NCBI RefSeq assembly: GCF_048572895.1
Contig: NZ_CP183878.1
Coordinates: 1,178,001 to 1,242,000, forward strand
Reading direction: 5' to 3'
Length of the DNA: 64,000 bases
Origin: Psychrobacillus sp048572895
GTDB lineage: Bacteria; Bacillota; Bacilli; Bacillales_A; Planococcaceae
Numbering within the stretch: the stretch's first letter is position 1; each line of letters begins with the position of its first letter. Shown piece by piece: positions 8,007-16,524 of the stretch. The translations under genes were made by a program, and so were the position numbers. Below the pieces are notes generated by a model. It was not told the DNA's origin. It did not search any database and was given only the letters and a program-made list of their open reading frames with translations.

Positions 8007-8734
8007 TGAATATTCACATTCTTTCTCTTTTTCCTGAAATGTTTACAGGTGTATTTAATTCATCGATTTTGAAAAAGGCTCAAGAAAAGAATGAAGTAGC
8101 GATAAATGTAGTGAATTTTCGAGATTACTCTGGCAATAAACATCATCAAGTGGATGACTATCCTTATGGCGGTGGAGCAGGAATGGTGTTAAAGCCAGAA
8201 CCTATTTTTAATGCCGTAGAGGCTCTTCCTCCTAGTCAAGGACCAACAAGACGCATTATCCTGTTATGTCCGCAGGGAGAGCGTTTTACGCAGAAAAAAG
8301 CAGAAGAACTAGCACGAGAAGAAGAGCTTGTTTTTGTTTGTGGTCATTATGAGGGCTATGATGAACGAATTCGAGAGCATCTAGTGACGGATGAAATTTC
8401 CATAGGAGATTTTGTTTTAACAGGTGGCGAGCTCGCAGCTATGACTGTGGTAGATAGTGTTGTAAGATTATTGCCGAATGTATTAGGTAACGCAGAATCG
8501 CATGAAAAAGATTCTTTTTCTACTGGTTTGCTAGAGCATCCCCATTATACCCGTCCAGTGGAATTTCGGGGGTTTAAAGTTCCGGATGTTTTAATGTCTG
8601 GAAACCATGCTGCAATTGATAAGTGGCGAAAAGAACAATCATTAAAAAGAACGTATATGCGCAGACCAGATTTATTGGAGCAGATACAATTTACTTCCGA
8701 TGAGGAACGTTTATTAAAAGAAATAAAGGGATAG
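8003..8734 (+). CDS. trmD: tRNA (guanine-37-N1)-methyltransferase TrmD
   Basis: TrmD methylates G37 next to the anticodon using S-adenosylmethionine, preventing +1 frameshifting. It is a homodimeric SPOUT enzyme with a trefoil-knot active site. The 243-residue product shows DDYPYGGGAGMVLKPEP, CGHYEGYDERI (knot region, about residues 112-122) and ISIGDFVLTGGE (about 131-142), all expected catalytic or cofactor-binding segments. Two adjacent ATGs (8003 and 8006) overlap the rimM stop; either could be used. Length equals that of B. subtilis TrmD. Confidence 0.97.
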   Translation: MMNIHILSLFPEMFTGVFNSSILKKAQEKNEVAINVVNFRDYSGNKHHQVDDYPYGGGAGMVLKPEPIFNAVEALPPSQGPTRRIILLCPQGERFTQKKAEELAREEELVFVCGHYEGYDERIREHLVTDEISIGDFVLTGGELAAMTVVDSVVRLLPNVLGNAESHEKDSFSTGLLEHPHYTRPVEFRGFKVPDVLMSGNHAAIDKWRKEQSLKRTYMRRPDLLEQIQFTSDEERLLKEIKG

Positions 8735-8751
8735 TAAATTTGTAATAATTA

Positions 8752-8780
8752 TTGCATCCAATAATTAGTTGTGTTATATT
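8752..8780 (+). promoter_or_regulatory. Predicted SigA promoter for rplS
   Basis: TTGCAT (8752-8757) and TATATT (8775-8780) are spaced by 17 bases, immediately after trmD. The predicted transcript would begin near 8787, just at the start of the putative L19 leader. Confidence 0.65.
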
Positions 8781-8785
8781 TTACT

Positions 8786-8856
8786 ATGTGCTTTTATGGA
8801 AAGTACTGATTTTGGGTGTTCCGCTGCAACAGCAACTGTGTGTAAGAGCATTCTAC
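8786..8856 (+). promoter_or_regulatory. Candidate L19 leader (autoregulatory 5' UTR of rplS)
   Basis: The rplS 5' UTR contains a compact structured stretch. TGCT near 8789 can pair with AGCA near 8847 to close it, and an inner segment includes CCGCTGCAACAGC (GCTG/CAGC hairpin at about 8823-8833). A ribosomal protein L19 leader with this location and general layout is known upstream of rplS in Bacilli, and is thought to mediate feedback by L19. The identification rests on position and remembered sequence features, not on a covariance-model search. Confidence 0.55.
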
Positions 8857-8869
8857 AGAAGGAGAGAAA

Positions 8870-9217
8870 ATGATGCAAAACATTATTTCAGAAATCACTA
8901 AAGAACAATTACGTTCAGACCTTCCAACATTCCGTCCTGGGGACACAGTTCGTGTTCACGTTAAGGTTGTTGAGGGAACTCGCGAACGTATCCAAATGTA
9001 CGAAGGAGTTGTAATTAAACGTCGTGGTGGCGGAATCAGCGAAACTTTCACAGTTCGTAAAATTTCATCCGGTGTTGGTGTTGAACGTACATTCCCTGTA
9101 CACACACCAAAAATTGCAAACTTAGAAGTTACTCGTCGTGGTAAAGTTCGTCGTGCTAAATTGTACTACTTACGTGACCTACGCGGTAAAGCTGCTCGTA
9201 TTAAAGAGCGTCGTTAA
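8870..9217 (+). CDS. rplS: 50S ribosomal protein L19
   Basis: L19 lies at the 30S-50S interface and contributes to inter-subunit bridges. The 115-residue sequence contains LPTFRPGDTVRVHVKV, YEGVVIKRRGGG and RTFPVHTPKI, and is nearly identical over its middle to the B. subtilis protein. Two ATG codons are adjacent (8870 and 8873); GGAGAG is placed for either. It has its own promoter and probable leader and is followed by a terminator. Confidence 0.98.
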   Translation: MMQNIISEITKEQLRSDLPTFRPGDTVRVHVKVVEGTRERIQMYEGVVIKRRGGGISETFTVRKISSGVGVERTFPVHTPKIANLEVTRRGKVRRAKLYYLRDLRGKAARIKERR

Positions 9218-9231
9218 TAGCAAAAGTAAAT

Positions 9232-9272
9232 GTTGTAGTAAAGGTGTTTTCACTTTTGCTACAACTTTTTTA
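9232..9272 (+). terminator. Intrinsic terminator after rplS
   Basis: GTTGTAG at 9232 and CTACAAC at about 9259 form the base of an imperfect stem whose inner part is TAAAG/CTTTTG, followed by a T-run. Confidence 0.75.
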
Positions 9273-9661
9273 TTTTGAATATGTTCTAGAATTATAAAAT
9301 AATGTAATTTTTATCAAACTTACATAATAGACTCATTAAATGGCGTTTTCTATACAGCTCGTTTTAGAGATTAATTTTGTTAACGAAGTTTAGTCATTTA
9401 TTGGGAATAAAACACAGTTTCTATGGCATATTAAAAGCATGGCAACTCTTTTATGGCCGTTTATTGGCCTTGATATGGCAAATACTTATGCTCATTAGGA
9501 TCTTGCTTGCTTTACTTTCCGTATAACTTACTCTCTTCTTTCGTTAAATTGCTGACAATGCTGATTTACTTGCGAAACGGGAAATTTATCCATTGAATAA
9601 TAACTAAGTGTGTTTCATATAAACAATTCAAATAAACAATGAAGAAAATGGACAATAGTTT
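9273..9661. other. Unassigned intergenic region between rplS and lepB
   Basis: Nearly 390 bases contain no open frame longer than about 20 codons on the coding strand and no family A, B or C repeat. A small GGCC/GGCC inverted pair occurs near 9452-9469. I recognise no RNA gene or regulatory motif; the lepB promoter begins at its right edge. Confidence 0.5.
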
Positions 9662-9690
9662 TTGCTTGAAAAGAGTTTTCCTTGTACAAT
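9662..9690 (+). promoter_or_regulatory. Predicted SigA promoter for lepB
   Basis: TTGCTT (9662-9667) and TACAAT (9685-9690) have a 17-base spacer, and the lepB ribosome binding site (AAAGGGGG) follows about 15 bases later. It also shows that an upstream in-frame TTG at 9662 cannot be the translation start. Confidence 0.6.
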
Positions 9691-9718
9691 AAAGACAATA
9701 ACCAAAGGGGGCAAGTTG

Positions 9719-10282
9719 ATGGAACAAGTAAAAAAAGAAAAGAATGAATTATGGGAGTGGTCAAAAGCTCTATTAATTGCTTTTGGGCTAGCAGCAATAA
9801 TTCGCTTCTTTTTATTTACACCTATCGTAGTAGACGGCGAATCAATGATGCCTACTTTAGAAAATGGGGATCGTATGGTTGTTAACAAAATCGGCTATAT
9901 GGTTGGTGAACCAGATCGTTTTGACATAGTCGTATTCCATGCCCCAGAGCAAAAGAATTACATTAAGCGTGTAATCGGGCTCCCCGGTGATCATGTTGAG
10001 TATAAAAATGATCAGTTATACATTAATGGTAAAGCAATAGATGAACCTTACCTAGATCAGTACAAAAGTGAAATAGCGGAAGGTACACTTACAGAAGATT
10101 TCACTATGGAAGAGACTGCTGCCCTCTTGTATGAGATCCCTAAAGGACAAATTTTTGTTATGGGAGATAACCGAAGATATAGTAAAGACAGTCGACATAT
10201 CGGCCTGGTCGATATTGACGAAGTGATAGGAAATACAAGCTTGGTTTTCTGGCCAATGAATGAAATTGGCTTGGTGAAGTAA
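9719..10282 (+). CDS. lepB: Type I signal peptidase
   Basis: This membrane serine protease removes signal peptides from exported preproteins on the outer face of the membrane. The 187-residue protein starts MEQVKKEKNELWEW, has one N-terminal transmembrane segment (about residues 16-36), the catalytic serine in GESMMP (Ser42), the general-base lysine in YIKRVIGLPGD (Lys83), and the box E segment MGDNRRYSKDSRHIG. These agree with B. subtilis SipS-type enzymes. The ATG at 9719 is supported by AAAGGGGG and the promoter just upstream. In B. subtilis this spot between rplS and rbgA has no sip gene that I recall, but lepB is common here in other Bacilli. Confidence 0.93.
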   Translation: MEQVKKEKNELWEWSKALLIAFGLAAIIRFFLFTPIVVDGESMMPTLENGDRMVVNKIGYMVGEPDRFDIVVFHAPEQKNYIKRVIGLPGDHVEYKNDQLYINGKAIDEPYLDQYKSEIAEGTLTEDFTMEETAALLYEIPKGQIFVMGDNRRYSKDSRHIGLVDIDEVIGNTSLVFWPMNEIGLVK

Positions 10283-10297
10283 AGAAGGTGGTACGAA

Positions 10298-11149
10298 ATG
10301 ACAATTCAATGGTTTCCTGGTCATATGGCCAAAGCAAGAAGAGAAGTAACCGAAAACTTAAAATTAGTGGATATCGTTTTCGAATTAATAGATGCCCGGT
10401 TACCGCTATCATCTAGAAATCCGATGATAGATGAAGTGATACATCAAAAAACGAGATTGCTCATTTTAAATAAAATGGATATGGCAGATGAAATGCAAAC
10501 TAAAAAATGGATAGCTTATTTCGAGGGAAAAGGATATCCTGCAGTTGCGATTAACTCTTTAGAAGGAAAAGGACTCCAAACTGTTTTTAAGGCGGCAAAA
10601 GAGCTGTTAAAGCCTAAATGGGACCGCATGAAAGATAGAGGCATAAAACCTAGAGCGATACGTGCAATGATTGTTGGTATACCAAATGTGGGTAAATCAA
10701 CTCTGATTAACCGATTTGCAAAGAAAAATATAGCGAGAACGGGAAATACGCCGGGTGTAACGAAAAAGCAGCAATGGATCAAAGTGGAAAGAGAAATTGA
10801 ATTGCTGGATACACCAGGTATCCTATGGCCAAAATTCGAGGACCAACAAGTGGGGTATAAGCTTGCGCTCACTGGTGCTATTAAAGACGCGGTGATCAAT
10901 ATGGAGGATTTGGCAGTTTACGGCTTGAACTTTTTGCAAGAACACTATCCAAAACGAATGGAAGAACGTTATCAGGTAAAAGAGGTAAGCGAAGATTTAG
11001 TAGAAACATTTGACCAAATTGGAAAGTTAAGAAGATGTTTTATAAATGGTACCGAAATAGATTATGATCAAGTATCGGAACTTATAGTTCGTGACGTTCG
11101 TAATTTACATCTAGGTAGATTAACATTTGATTTTGTGGAAGAATATTAA
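10298..11149 (+). CDS. rbgA: Ribosome biogenesis GTPase RbgA (YlqF)
   Basis: RbgA is an essential GTPase that promotes late assembly of the 50S subunit, including incorporation of L16 and other late proteins. It belongs to the circularly permuted GTPases: the G4 motif NKMD (residues 58-61) precedes G1 GIPNVGKST (about 127-135) and G3 DTPG (171-174), as seen here. The N-terminus IQWFPGHMAKARRE is the family hallmark, and the C-terminal ANTAR-like helical domain follows. Length 283 is normal. It sits 15 bases after lepB and is probably cotranscribed with it. Confidence 0.97.
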   Translation: MTIQWFPGHMAKARREVTENLKLVDIVFELIDARLPLSSRNPMIDEVIHQKTRLLILNKMDMADEMQTKKWIAYFEGKGYPAVAINSLEGKGLQTVFKAAKELLKPKWDRMKDRGIKPRAIRAMIVGIPNVGKSTLINRFAKKNIARTGNTPGVTKKQQWIKVEREIELLDTPGILWPKFEDQQVGYKLALTGAIKDAVINMEDLAVYGLNFLQEHYPKRMEERYQVKEVSEDLVETFDQIGKLRRCFINGTEIDYDQVSELIVRDVRNLHLGRLTFDFVEEY

Positions 11150-11159
11150 GCGATATACT

Positions 11160-11197
11160 ACCCTTTTTGCCAAATGGTAAAAAGGGTTTTCGCTTTT
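11160..11197 (+). terminator. Intrinsic terminator after rbgA
   Basis: ACCCTTTTT (11160-11168) pairs with AAAAAGGGT (11179-11187), with an additional CC/GG pair inside, followed by a T-rich tail interrupted by CGC. Confidence 0.7.
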
Positions 11198-11277
11198 CAA
11201 AAGAAGTATTCATTGTTTGTGAAATTATTCAATATAATACATAATTGTCGATACATAGATTAAGAAATAGAAAGAAT

Positions 11278-12060
11278 GTGAGTGAATTGTTAAGTCTAAA
11301 AGAGATCAAAGACAAATTAGAACAATCTAGGGGCTCGGAAGCTTGGATAACCGAGTTAGCACAGGATGAACGAATTGGTGCTCGAAAATTATGGACAAGC
11401 TGGAAAAGAAAACAACAGCTGCTTTTTGCAGAACGTCAATCGCATGAAGAAAAAATAGTCTTCGATAGAAGTTATTGTTCTCATACCAATGATTTAGTAG
11501 CAGGAGTAGATGAAGCCGGTAGAGGCCCATTGGCTGGTCCGGTAGTGACAGCGGCAGTGATACTTCAAAATGATAAAGAGGATTTAATTGGTCTAGATGA
11601 TTCTAAACAATTATCAAGAAAAAAGCGAAATGAATTAGCAGAATCTATTCAACAAAATGCAATTGCATATTTTATTCACTTTCAATCAGTTGAAAAAATA
11701 GATCAACTAAATATTTATGAAGCAACTAAACAATCCATGACAGAAGCTGTTTTAAGCTTAGAAATAAAACCGAATGTCGTGTTAGTAGATGCGATGAAGT
11801 TGCCAATTGACATCGAAACTCATTCTATCGTAAAAGGCGATGCGCAAAGCTTAGCAATTGCAGCGGCATCTATATTAGCAAAAACGGCCCGTGATGAATA
11901 TATGGATCAGCTACACGAGCAATTTCCAATGTATTTGTTTAACAAACATGCAGGCTATGGCACAAAGCTACATATCGAAATGATCGAGCAATATGGACCA
12001 ACCCCGCATCATCGAAAAACATTTGAACCGATCAAATCCATCTTAAGAAGAATGAGGTGA
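11278..12060 (+). CDS. rnhB: Ribonuclease HII
   Basis: RNase HII cleaves RNA in RNA-DNA hybrids and incises at single ribonucleotides in DNA. The 260-residue protein has an N-terminal extension typical of Gram-positive RnhB, then the catalytic core beginning GVDEAGRGPLAGPVV (Asp78, Glu79), DSKQLSRKKR and LVDAMKLP, which supply the acidic active-site residues. The end GPTPHHRKTFEP is also conserved. I chose GTG 11278 because its product aligns with the B. subtilis N-terminus; a TTG at 11245 would add 11 residues. The ribosome binding site (AGAAAG) is weak for either. Confidence 0.93.
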   Translation: MSELLSLKEIKDKLEQSRGSEAWITELAQDERIGARKLWTSWKRKQQLLFAERQSHEEKIVFDRSYCSHTNDLVAGVDEAGRGPLAGPVVTAAVILQNDKEDLIGLDDSKQLSRKKRNELAESIQQNAIAYFIHFQSVEKIDQLNIYEATKQSMTEAVLSLEIKPNVVLVDAMKLPIDIETHSIVKGDAQSLAIAAASILAKTARDEYMDQLHEQFPMYLFNKHAGYGTKLHIEMIEQYGPTPHHRKTFEPIKSILRRMR

Positions 12061-12064
12061 TAAC

Positions 12065-13924
12065 GTGACTTCGACGTCTTTTTCAACTGTTCAATCACAA
12101 ATGACTTCGGGAATAACTTCTCAGTTACAAACTCCTATGAAGGAAGGTCAAGTTGTTCACGGTACTATAAAAAAACTGTATCCAAACCAAACTGCAGAAG
12201 TCCAAATTGGCAACCAAAAGGTAATAGCAAAATTAGAGACTCCGCTTAAAGCTGGAGATTCGCATTTTTTCCAAGTAGAAAAATCGGCACCTGAATTACA
12301 GTTAAAAGTAGTTACTGGTCCTCTTACACAGGGAAATACATTGGCGCAGCAAGGTCAACAGTTATTACAAGCGATGAATCTACCAAAAACAACTGAAATG
12401 CAAGCAGCCATACAGTTTTTTATGAAACAGCAATTACCTGTTTCTAAAGAAACATTGATACAAGTAGAGCAGTTATTAAAGCAGCTACCTAAGGATATGA
12501 CGATGAAAGCGGCGCTCGAGACGATTCAAAAGATAATGGAGATGAAATTGCCTTTAACGACTTCCATGCTACAGACAGTATTGAGCGGTAAATCTACCGA
12601 TGGATTGCATAATATCCTTCAAAATTTTCAATCTCAATTACAACAAGACCAAACAGTAACACCAGCATTGAAAAATAATATTCTTCTAAATCTGCAAAAG
12701 ATAGCAGAACCATTTAATGGGCCAGCTGCTGGAGCAATACTTGGTAAACAAGTAGAAATTATTCTAAATCAGCAGCAATCTTTAACTTCACGTCTGCCAA
12801 TTCTGCAAACATTAAAAGAATCCAATGTTTTACCGCTAACAGCAAGTCTTACGAACCCAACTCCAGTTACTGGAGAACATTCAATCGCGAATTCTGCTGG
12901 AGCCCAATTGGTAAAACTTGGACAGGCTGCTCCGACAGAAAAAGGAATAGCAATAGAACAATTACGTAATTGGCTAAGTCAGCAATCTTCATTAACGACA
13001 AACCAAAAAAGTGAAGTTTTAGCTTTACTAAAAAATGATAATCAGCCCAACCAGCTATCAGTAGTAAATAATGCACTGACAAAAGTATTTGCTGAGCAAA
13101 GCCAACAAGCAATTTTCACTAAGGATATGAATGGTTTAACTCCTAAGGATCATTTAGTGTCATTACTAGGCAAAGGGGCTACAGTCGAATCGATAGCTCA
13201 GACTTTACAGCAAATAACAGATATAAGTAAAAATCCTACAAGCGGTAATGTGTTAACTCAAACAATAGTTCAAGCAGAACAACAAATTTTACAGCAATTA
13301 GATGGAAAAGCATTCGAGCATGCTATGAAAGAAGTATTGAAATCTCTAGGATTCGGTTATGAAGCGAAACTCGGAAGTAATAACGACGAAATAAGACAAT
13401 TAGCCTCCCAATTAAAGCCGCAAATTGTTGAACTGTTGCAAAACCAAACTATTTCTACTGCGATTAGAGATAGTGCGGAAACAGTTCTTACCCGCATGAA
13501 TGGATTGCAAATCCTATCCAATGAAAATGGACCACAGCACCAGCTATTGATGCAAGTTCCATTAGAGTTTTTAGGTAAAAAAATGGATGCTACACTTGAG
13601 TGGAATGGCAGGATGAAAGAAAACGGTAAAATTGACTCTAATTTTGCAAGGATAATGTTTTATTTGAAATTAGAAACTTTAGAAGAAACTGTTGTAGATA
13701 TGCAGGTACAAAATAAAGTAGTATCGATTACTTTATTTAATGATGACCAGGAGTTAGGTCTATTTGCTGAAAAATTGAAAGAAACACTAAAGTTAGGATT
13801 ATCTTCGGTTGGCTATCAACTATCAGGAGTATTCGTAAAAACTTTCCAAGAACAAAAAATGACTCCTGCTTTGAAGTCAAAAACAAACATGTTTGATAAG
13901 CAAGGAGTAGACATTCGTATATGA
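12065..13924 (+). CDS. ylqG: YlqG, FliK-like hook-length control domain protein
   Basis: The 619-residue protein is glutamine-, threonine- and leucine-rich and low in complexity over its first 400 residues. Its C-terminal part (about 490-600) reads QVPLEFLGKKMDATLEWNG, then alternating beta-strand-like stretches and a helix ending GYQLSGVFVKTF. That resembles the FliK C-terminal hook-length domain (the LPxELG-type strand followed by beta-alpha-beta), but this is a judgement by pattern. It matches B. subtilis ylqG by position, between rnhB and ylqH. GTG 12065 follows an AGGTG sequence. Its stop codon overlaps the start of ylqH, so the pair is translationally coupled. The authentic FliK is encoded separately at 32074. 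Confidence 0.8.
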   Translation: MTSTSFSTVQSQMTSGITSQLQTPMKEGQVVHGTIKKLYPNQTAEVQIGNQKVIAKLETPLKAGDSHFFQVEKSAPELQLKVVTGPLTQGNTLAQQGQQLLQAMNLPKTTEMQAAIQFFMKQQLPVSKETLIQVEQLLKQLPKDMTMKAALETIQKIMEMKLPLTTSMLQTVLSGKSTDGLHNILQNFQSQLQQDQTVTPALKNNILLNLQKIAEPFNGPAAGAILGKQVEIILNQQQSLTSRLPILQTLKESNVLPLTASLTNPTPVTGEHSIANSAGAQLVKLGQAAPTEKGIAIEQLRNWLSQQSSLTTNQKSEVLALLKNDNQPNQLSVVNNALTKVFAEQSQQAIFTKDMNGLTPKDHLVSLLGKGATVESIAQTLQQITDISKNPTSGNVLTQTIVQAEQQILQQLDGKAFEHAMKEVLKSLGFGYEAKLGSNNDEIRQLASQLKPQIVELLQNQTISTAIRDSAETVLTRMNGLQILSNENGPQHQLLMQVPLEFLGKKMDATLEWNGRMKENGKIDSNFARIMFYLKLETLEETVVDMQVQNKVVSITLFNDDQELGLFAEKLKETLKLGLSSVGYQLSGVFVKTFQEQKMTPALKSKTNMFDKQGVDIRI

Positions 13925-14208
13925 AAGATGAAAGATATACTCGCAAAGAAGCGGTGGCCATAACATATAATCCTGGGGTTAATGATGCACCAAGGGTAGT
14001 TGCTAAAGGAAAAGGTAAGATAGCAGAAAATATTTTAGCTAAAGCAGAAGAGTTCGATGTACCGGTTCAGGAGGATGCCAGTTTAGTAGAACTTCTTGGA
14101 CAATTAGATATCAATCAATCGATTCCAGAGGAGCTTTATCAAGCTGTAGCAGAGGTCTTTGCTTATATTTATAAAATAGATAAAGAAAAAGGAACTAAAG
14201 CTAGATAA
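13921..14208 (+). CDS. ylqH: YlqH, FlhB cytoplasmic-tail-like protein
   Basis: This 95-residue protein aligns with the last part of FlhB (also encoded here, 41344-42438): APRVVAKGKGKIAENI corresponds to the FlhB APTVVAKG segment, and IPEELYQAVAEVFAYIYKI to the FlhB C-terminal helix. It begins just after the place where FlhB is auto-cleaved at NPTH, and has no membrane domain and no NPTH motif. It therefore looks like a free-standing version of the cleaved FlhB C-terminal fragment. Its partner ylqG is FliK-like, so the two could interact as FliK and FlhB do. Their function is not known to me. Confidence 0.88.
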   Translation: MKDERYTRKEAVAITYNPGVNDAPRVVAKGKGKIAENILAKAEEFDVPVQEDASLVELLGQLDINQSIPEELYQAVAEVFAYIYKIDKEKGTKAR

Positions 14209-14259
14209 TTCGACATATAATCTGAATATTTGTTGTTTTAGGTAAATATCATACTTTTG

Positions 14260-14288
14260 TGGACAAGATGTGACACTTTTAATACAAT
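14260..14288 (+). promoter_or_regulatory. Predicted SigA promoter for sucCD
   Basis: TGGACA (14260-14265) and TACAAT (14283-14288) are separated by 17 bases, giving a leader of about 45 bases before sucC. Confidence 0.55.
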
Positions 14289-14336
14289 TAGAAAGGTAGT
14301 ATATTACTTGACATAAGTTTGATTGGAGGATGTAAG

Positions 14337-15497
14337 ATGAATATCCATGAATATCAAGGTAAACAACTCCTAAGACAATATGGCGTAGCAGTTTCTAACG
14401 GGATTGTAGCTTTCTCACCTGAAGAGGCAGTGAAGGCGGCAAAAGAATTAGGATCAAGCGTTATTGTTGTTAAAGCTCAAATTCACGCAGGTGGACGAGG
14501 TAAAGCTGGTGGAGTAAAAATCGCGAAAAATCTAGATGAGGTACGTGAATACGCGAAGGAACTATTAGGTAAAGTACTTGTTACTCACCAAACTGGTCCT
14601 GAAGGTAAAGAGATTAAACGCTTACTTATCGAAGAAGGAAGCGATATCAAGAAGGAATATTACGTAGGGCTAGTTTTAGACCGTTCAACTTCACGTGTAA
14701 CATTAATGGGCTCTGAAGAGGGCGGAATGGACATTGAAGAAGTGGCTGCAAATACGCCTGAAAAACTTTTCTATGAAGAAATCGATCCAGTTGTAGGCTT
14801 AACGGGCTTCCAAGCACGTCGTATGGCATTTAATATGAATATCCCAGCTAAACTTGTGAACAAAGCAGCTAAATTCATGCTTGGTTTATATCAAGTTTAT
14901 AAAGAAAAAGATGCTTCAATCGTTGAGATTAACCCATTAGTAGTAACTGCTGATGACAATGTTTTAGCACTTGATGCAAAATTCAACTTCGATGGTAACG
15001 CATTATATCGTCATAAAGATATTTTAGAAATGCGTGATTATGATGAAGAGGATCCAAAAGAAATCGAAGCTTCAAAATATGATCTTAGCTATATTTCTTT
15101 AGATGGAAATATTGGTTGTATGGTTAATGGAGCAGGACTAGCTATGGCAACAATGGATACAATTAGCTATTACGGCGGATCACCCGCAAACTTCCTTGAC
15201 GTTGGGGGCGGCGCGACTGCTGAAAAAGTTACAGAAGCATTCAAAATCATCCTTTCTGATAAAAACGTAAAAGGTATTTTTGTTAATATCTTTGGCGGAA
15301 TTATGAAGTGTGACATTATCGCTGAAGGTGTTATTATTGCAGCGAAAGAGTTAGGTTTAGAAGTACCACTTGTAGTTCGTTTAGAAGGTACTAACGTAGA
15401 ATTAGGTAAAAAATTATTAAATGAATCTGGCTTAAATATCGTTGCTGCAGATTCAATGGCTGACGGTGCACAAAAAATCGTTAATCTTGTAGGATAA
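14337..15497 (+). CDS. sucC: Succinyl-CoA synthetase (ADP-forming) beta subunit
   Basis: SucC carries the nucleotide-grasp domain of succinyl-CoA synthetase, which makes ATP (or GTP) from succinyl-CoA in the TCA cycle. The 386-residue protein starts MNIHEYQGKQLLRQYG and shows KAQIHAGGRGKAGGVK (ATP-grasp), EINPLVV and NIFGGIMKCD (interface with SucD). An in-frame ATG at 14319 was rejected because the ribosome binding site TTGGAGGA lies downstream of it. sucD follows 18 bases later. Confidence 0.98.
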   Translation: MNIHEYQGKQLLRQYGVAVSNGIVAFSPEEAVKAAKELGSSVIVVKAQIHAGGRGKAGGVKIAKNLDEVREYAKELLGKVLVTHQTGPEGKEIKRLLIEEGSDIKKEYYVGLVLDRSTSRVTLMGSEEGGMDIEEVAANTPEKLFYEEIDPVVGLTGFQARRMAFNMNIPAKLVNKAAKFMLGLYQVYKEKDASIVEINPLVVTADDNVLALDAKFNFDGNALYRHKDILEMRDYDEEDPKEIEASKYDLSYISLDGNIGCMVNGAGLAMATMDTISYYGGSPANFLDVGGGATAEKVTEAFKIILSDKNVKGIFVNIFGGIMKCDIIAEGVIIAAKELGLEVPLVVRLEGTNVELGKKLLNESGLNIVAADSMADGAQKIVNLVG

Positions 15498-15515
15498 GAG
15501 AGGCAGGGACAAAAA

Positions 15516-16418
15516 GTGAGCGTATATATTAATAAAGATACTAAAGTAATTGTACAAGGAATTACGGGCTCAACTGCTCTTTTCCATACAAAACAAATGT
15601 TAGAATATGGAACTAAAATCGTTGCTGGGGTAACACCTGGTAAAGGTGGAACAGAAGTAGAAGGCGTTCCAGTTTTTAATACAGTGGAAGATGCTGTTAA
15701 AGCTACTGGCGCTAACGTTTCAGTAATTTATGTTCCAGCACCATTTGCTGCAGATGCAATCTTAGAAGCTGTTGATGCTGATTTAGATATGACTATTTGT
15801 ATTACTGAGCATATCCCAGTATTAGACATGGTTAACGTTAGACGTTACATGGAAGGTAAGAAAACACGCCTTGTTGGGCCGAACTGTCCGGGTGTTATTA
15901 CTGCAGATGAATGTAAAATTGGTATTATGCCAGGTTACATCAACACTAAAGGTCATGTAGGAGTAGTTTCACGTTCTGGAACTCTAACTTATGAAGCAGT
16001 TCTTCAATTAACTGATGCTGGTATTGGTCAATCTACTTCTGTAGGTATTGGTGGAGATCCAGTTAATGGGACTAACTTCATCGATGTTCTAAAAGAATTC
16101 AACGATGACCCTGACACATATGCAGCTGTTATGATTGGGGAAATTGGTGGAACTGCAGAAGAGGAAGCTGCTGAATGGATCAAAGCAAATATGACAAAAC
16201 CTGTCATTGGATTCATCGGTGGTCAAACTGCACCTCCTGGTAAACGTATGGGTCATGCTGGAGCTATTATTTCCGGTGGACAAGGTACTGCAGAAGGAAA
16301 AATCAAAGCAATGGAAGCAGCAGGCATGAAAGTTGCAGCAACTCCATCTGTTATTGGTGAAACTCTAATCGAAGCGATTAAAGAAGCAGGTATTTACGAT
16401 TCTTGTAAAACACATTAA
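15516..16418 (+). CDS. sucD: Succinyl-CoA synthetase alpha subunit
   Basis: SucD binds CoA in an N-terminal Rossmann domain and carries the phosphohistidine intermediate. The 300-residue protein has VQGITGSTALFHTKQM near the N-terminus, TEHIPVLD, the GPNCPGVI power-helix region, and RMGHAGAIISGGQGTA with the active histidine at residue 247. GTG start at 15516 with a weak AGAGGCAGGG upstream. It forms a two-gene operon with sucC and ends at a terminator. Confidence 0.98.
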   Translation: MSVYINKDTKVIVQGITGSTALFHTKQMLEYGTKIVAGVTPGKGGTEVEGVPVFNTVEDAVKATGANVSVIYVPAPFAADAILEAVDADLDMTICITEHIPVLDMVNVRRYMEGKKTRLVGPNCPGVITADECKIGIMPGYINTKGHVGVVSRSGTLTYEAVLQLTDAGIGQSTSVGIGGDPVNGTNFIDVLKEFNDDPDTYAAVMIGEIGGTAEEEAAEWIKANMTKPVIGFIGGQTAPPGKRMGHAGAIISGGQGTAEGKIKAMEAAGMKVAATPSVIGETLIEAIKEAGIYDSCKTH

Positions 16419-16425
16419 TATTGAA

Positions 16426-16460
16426 GTACGGCGCATCGAATGGTGTTGCCGTATTTTTTT
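16426..16460 (+). terminator. Intrinsic terminator after sucD
   Basis: TACGGC (16427-16432) and GCCGTA (16448-16453) form the stem, followed by at least seven T residues. Confidence 0.75.
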
Positions 16461-16524
16461 AAAGTAACTCTGGGCATGTCAGGACAAAAATACTAAACTA
16501 GTCATATAATTGAGGAGGAAACCA

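Noticed and set aside
9662..9718. N-terminal extension of lepB from TTG 9662
   Set aside because: The codons overlap the -35 and -10 elements of the lepB promoter and the extension does not resemble signal peptidases.
16510..16524. Upstream TTG start for dprA
   Set aside because: The TTG overlaps the GAGGAGGA ribosome binding site of ATG 16525.
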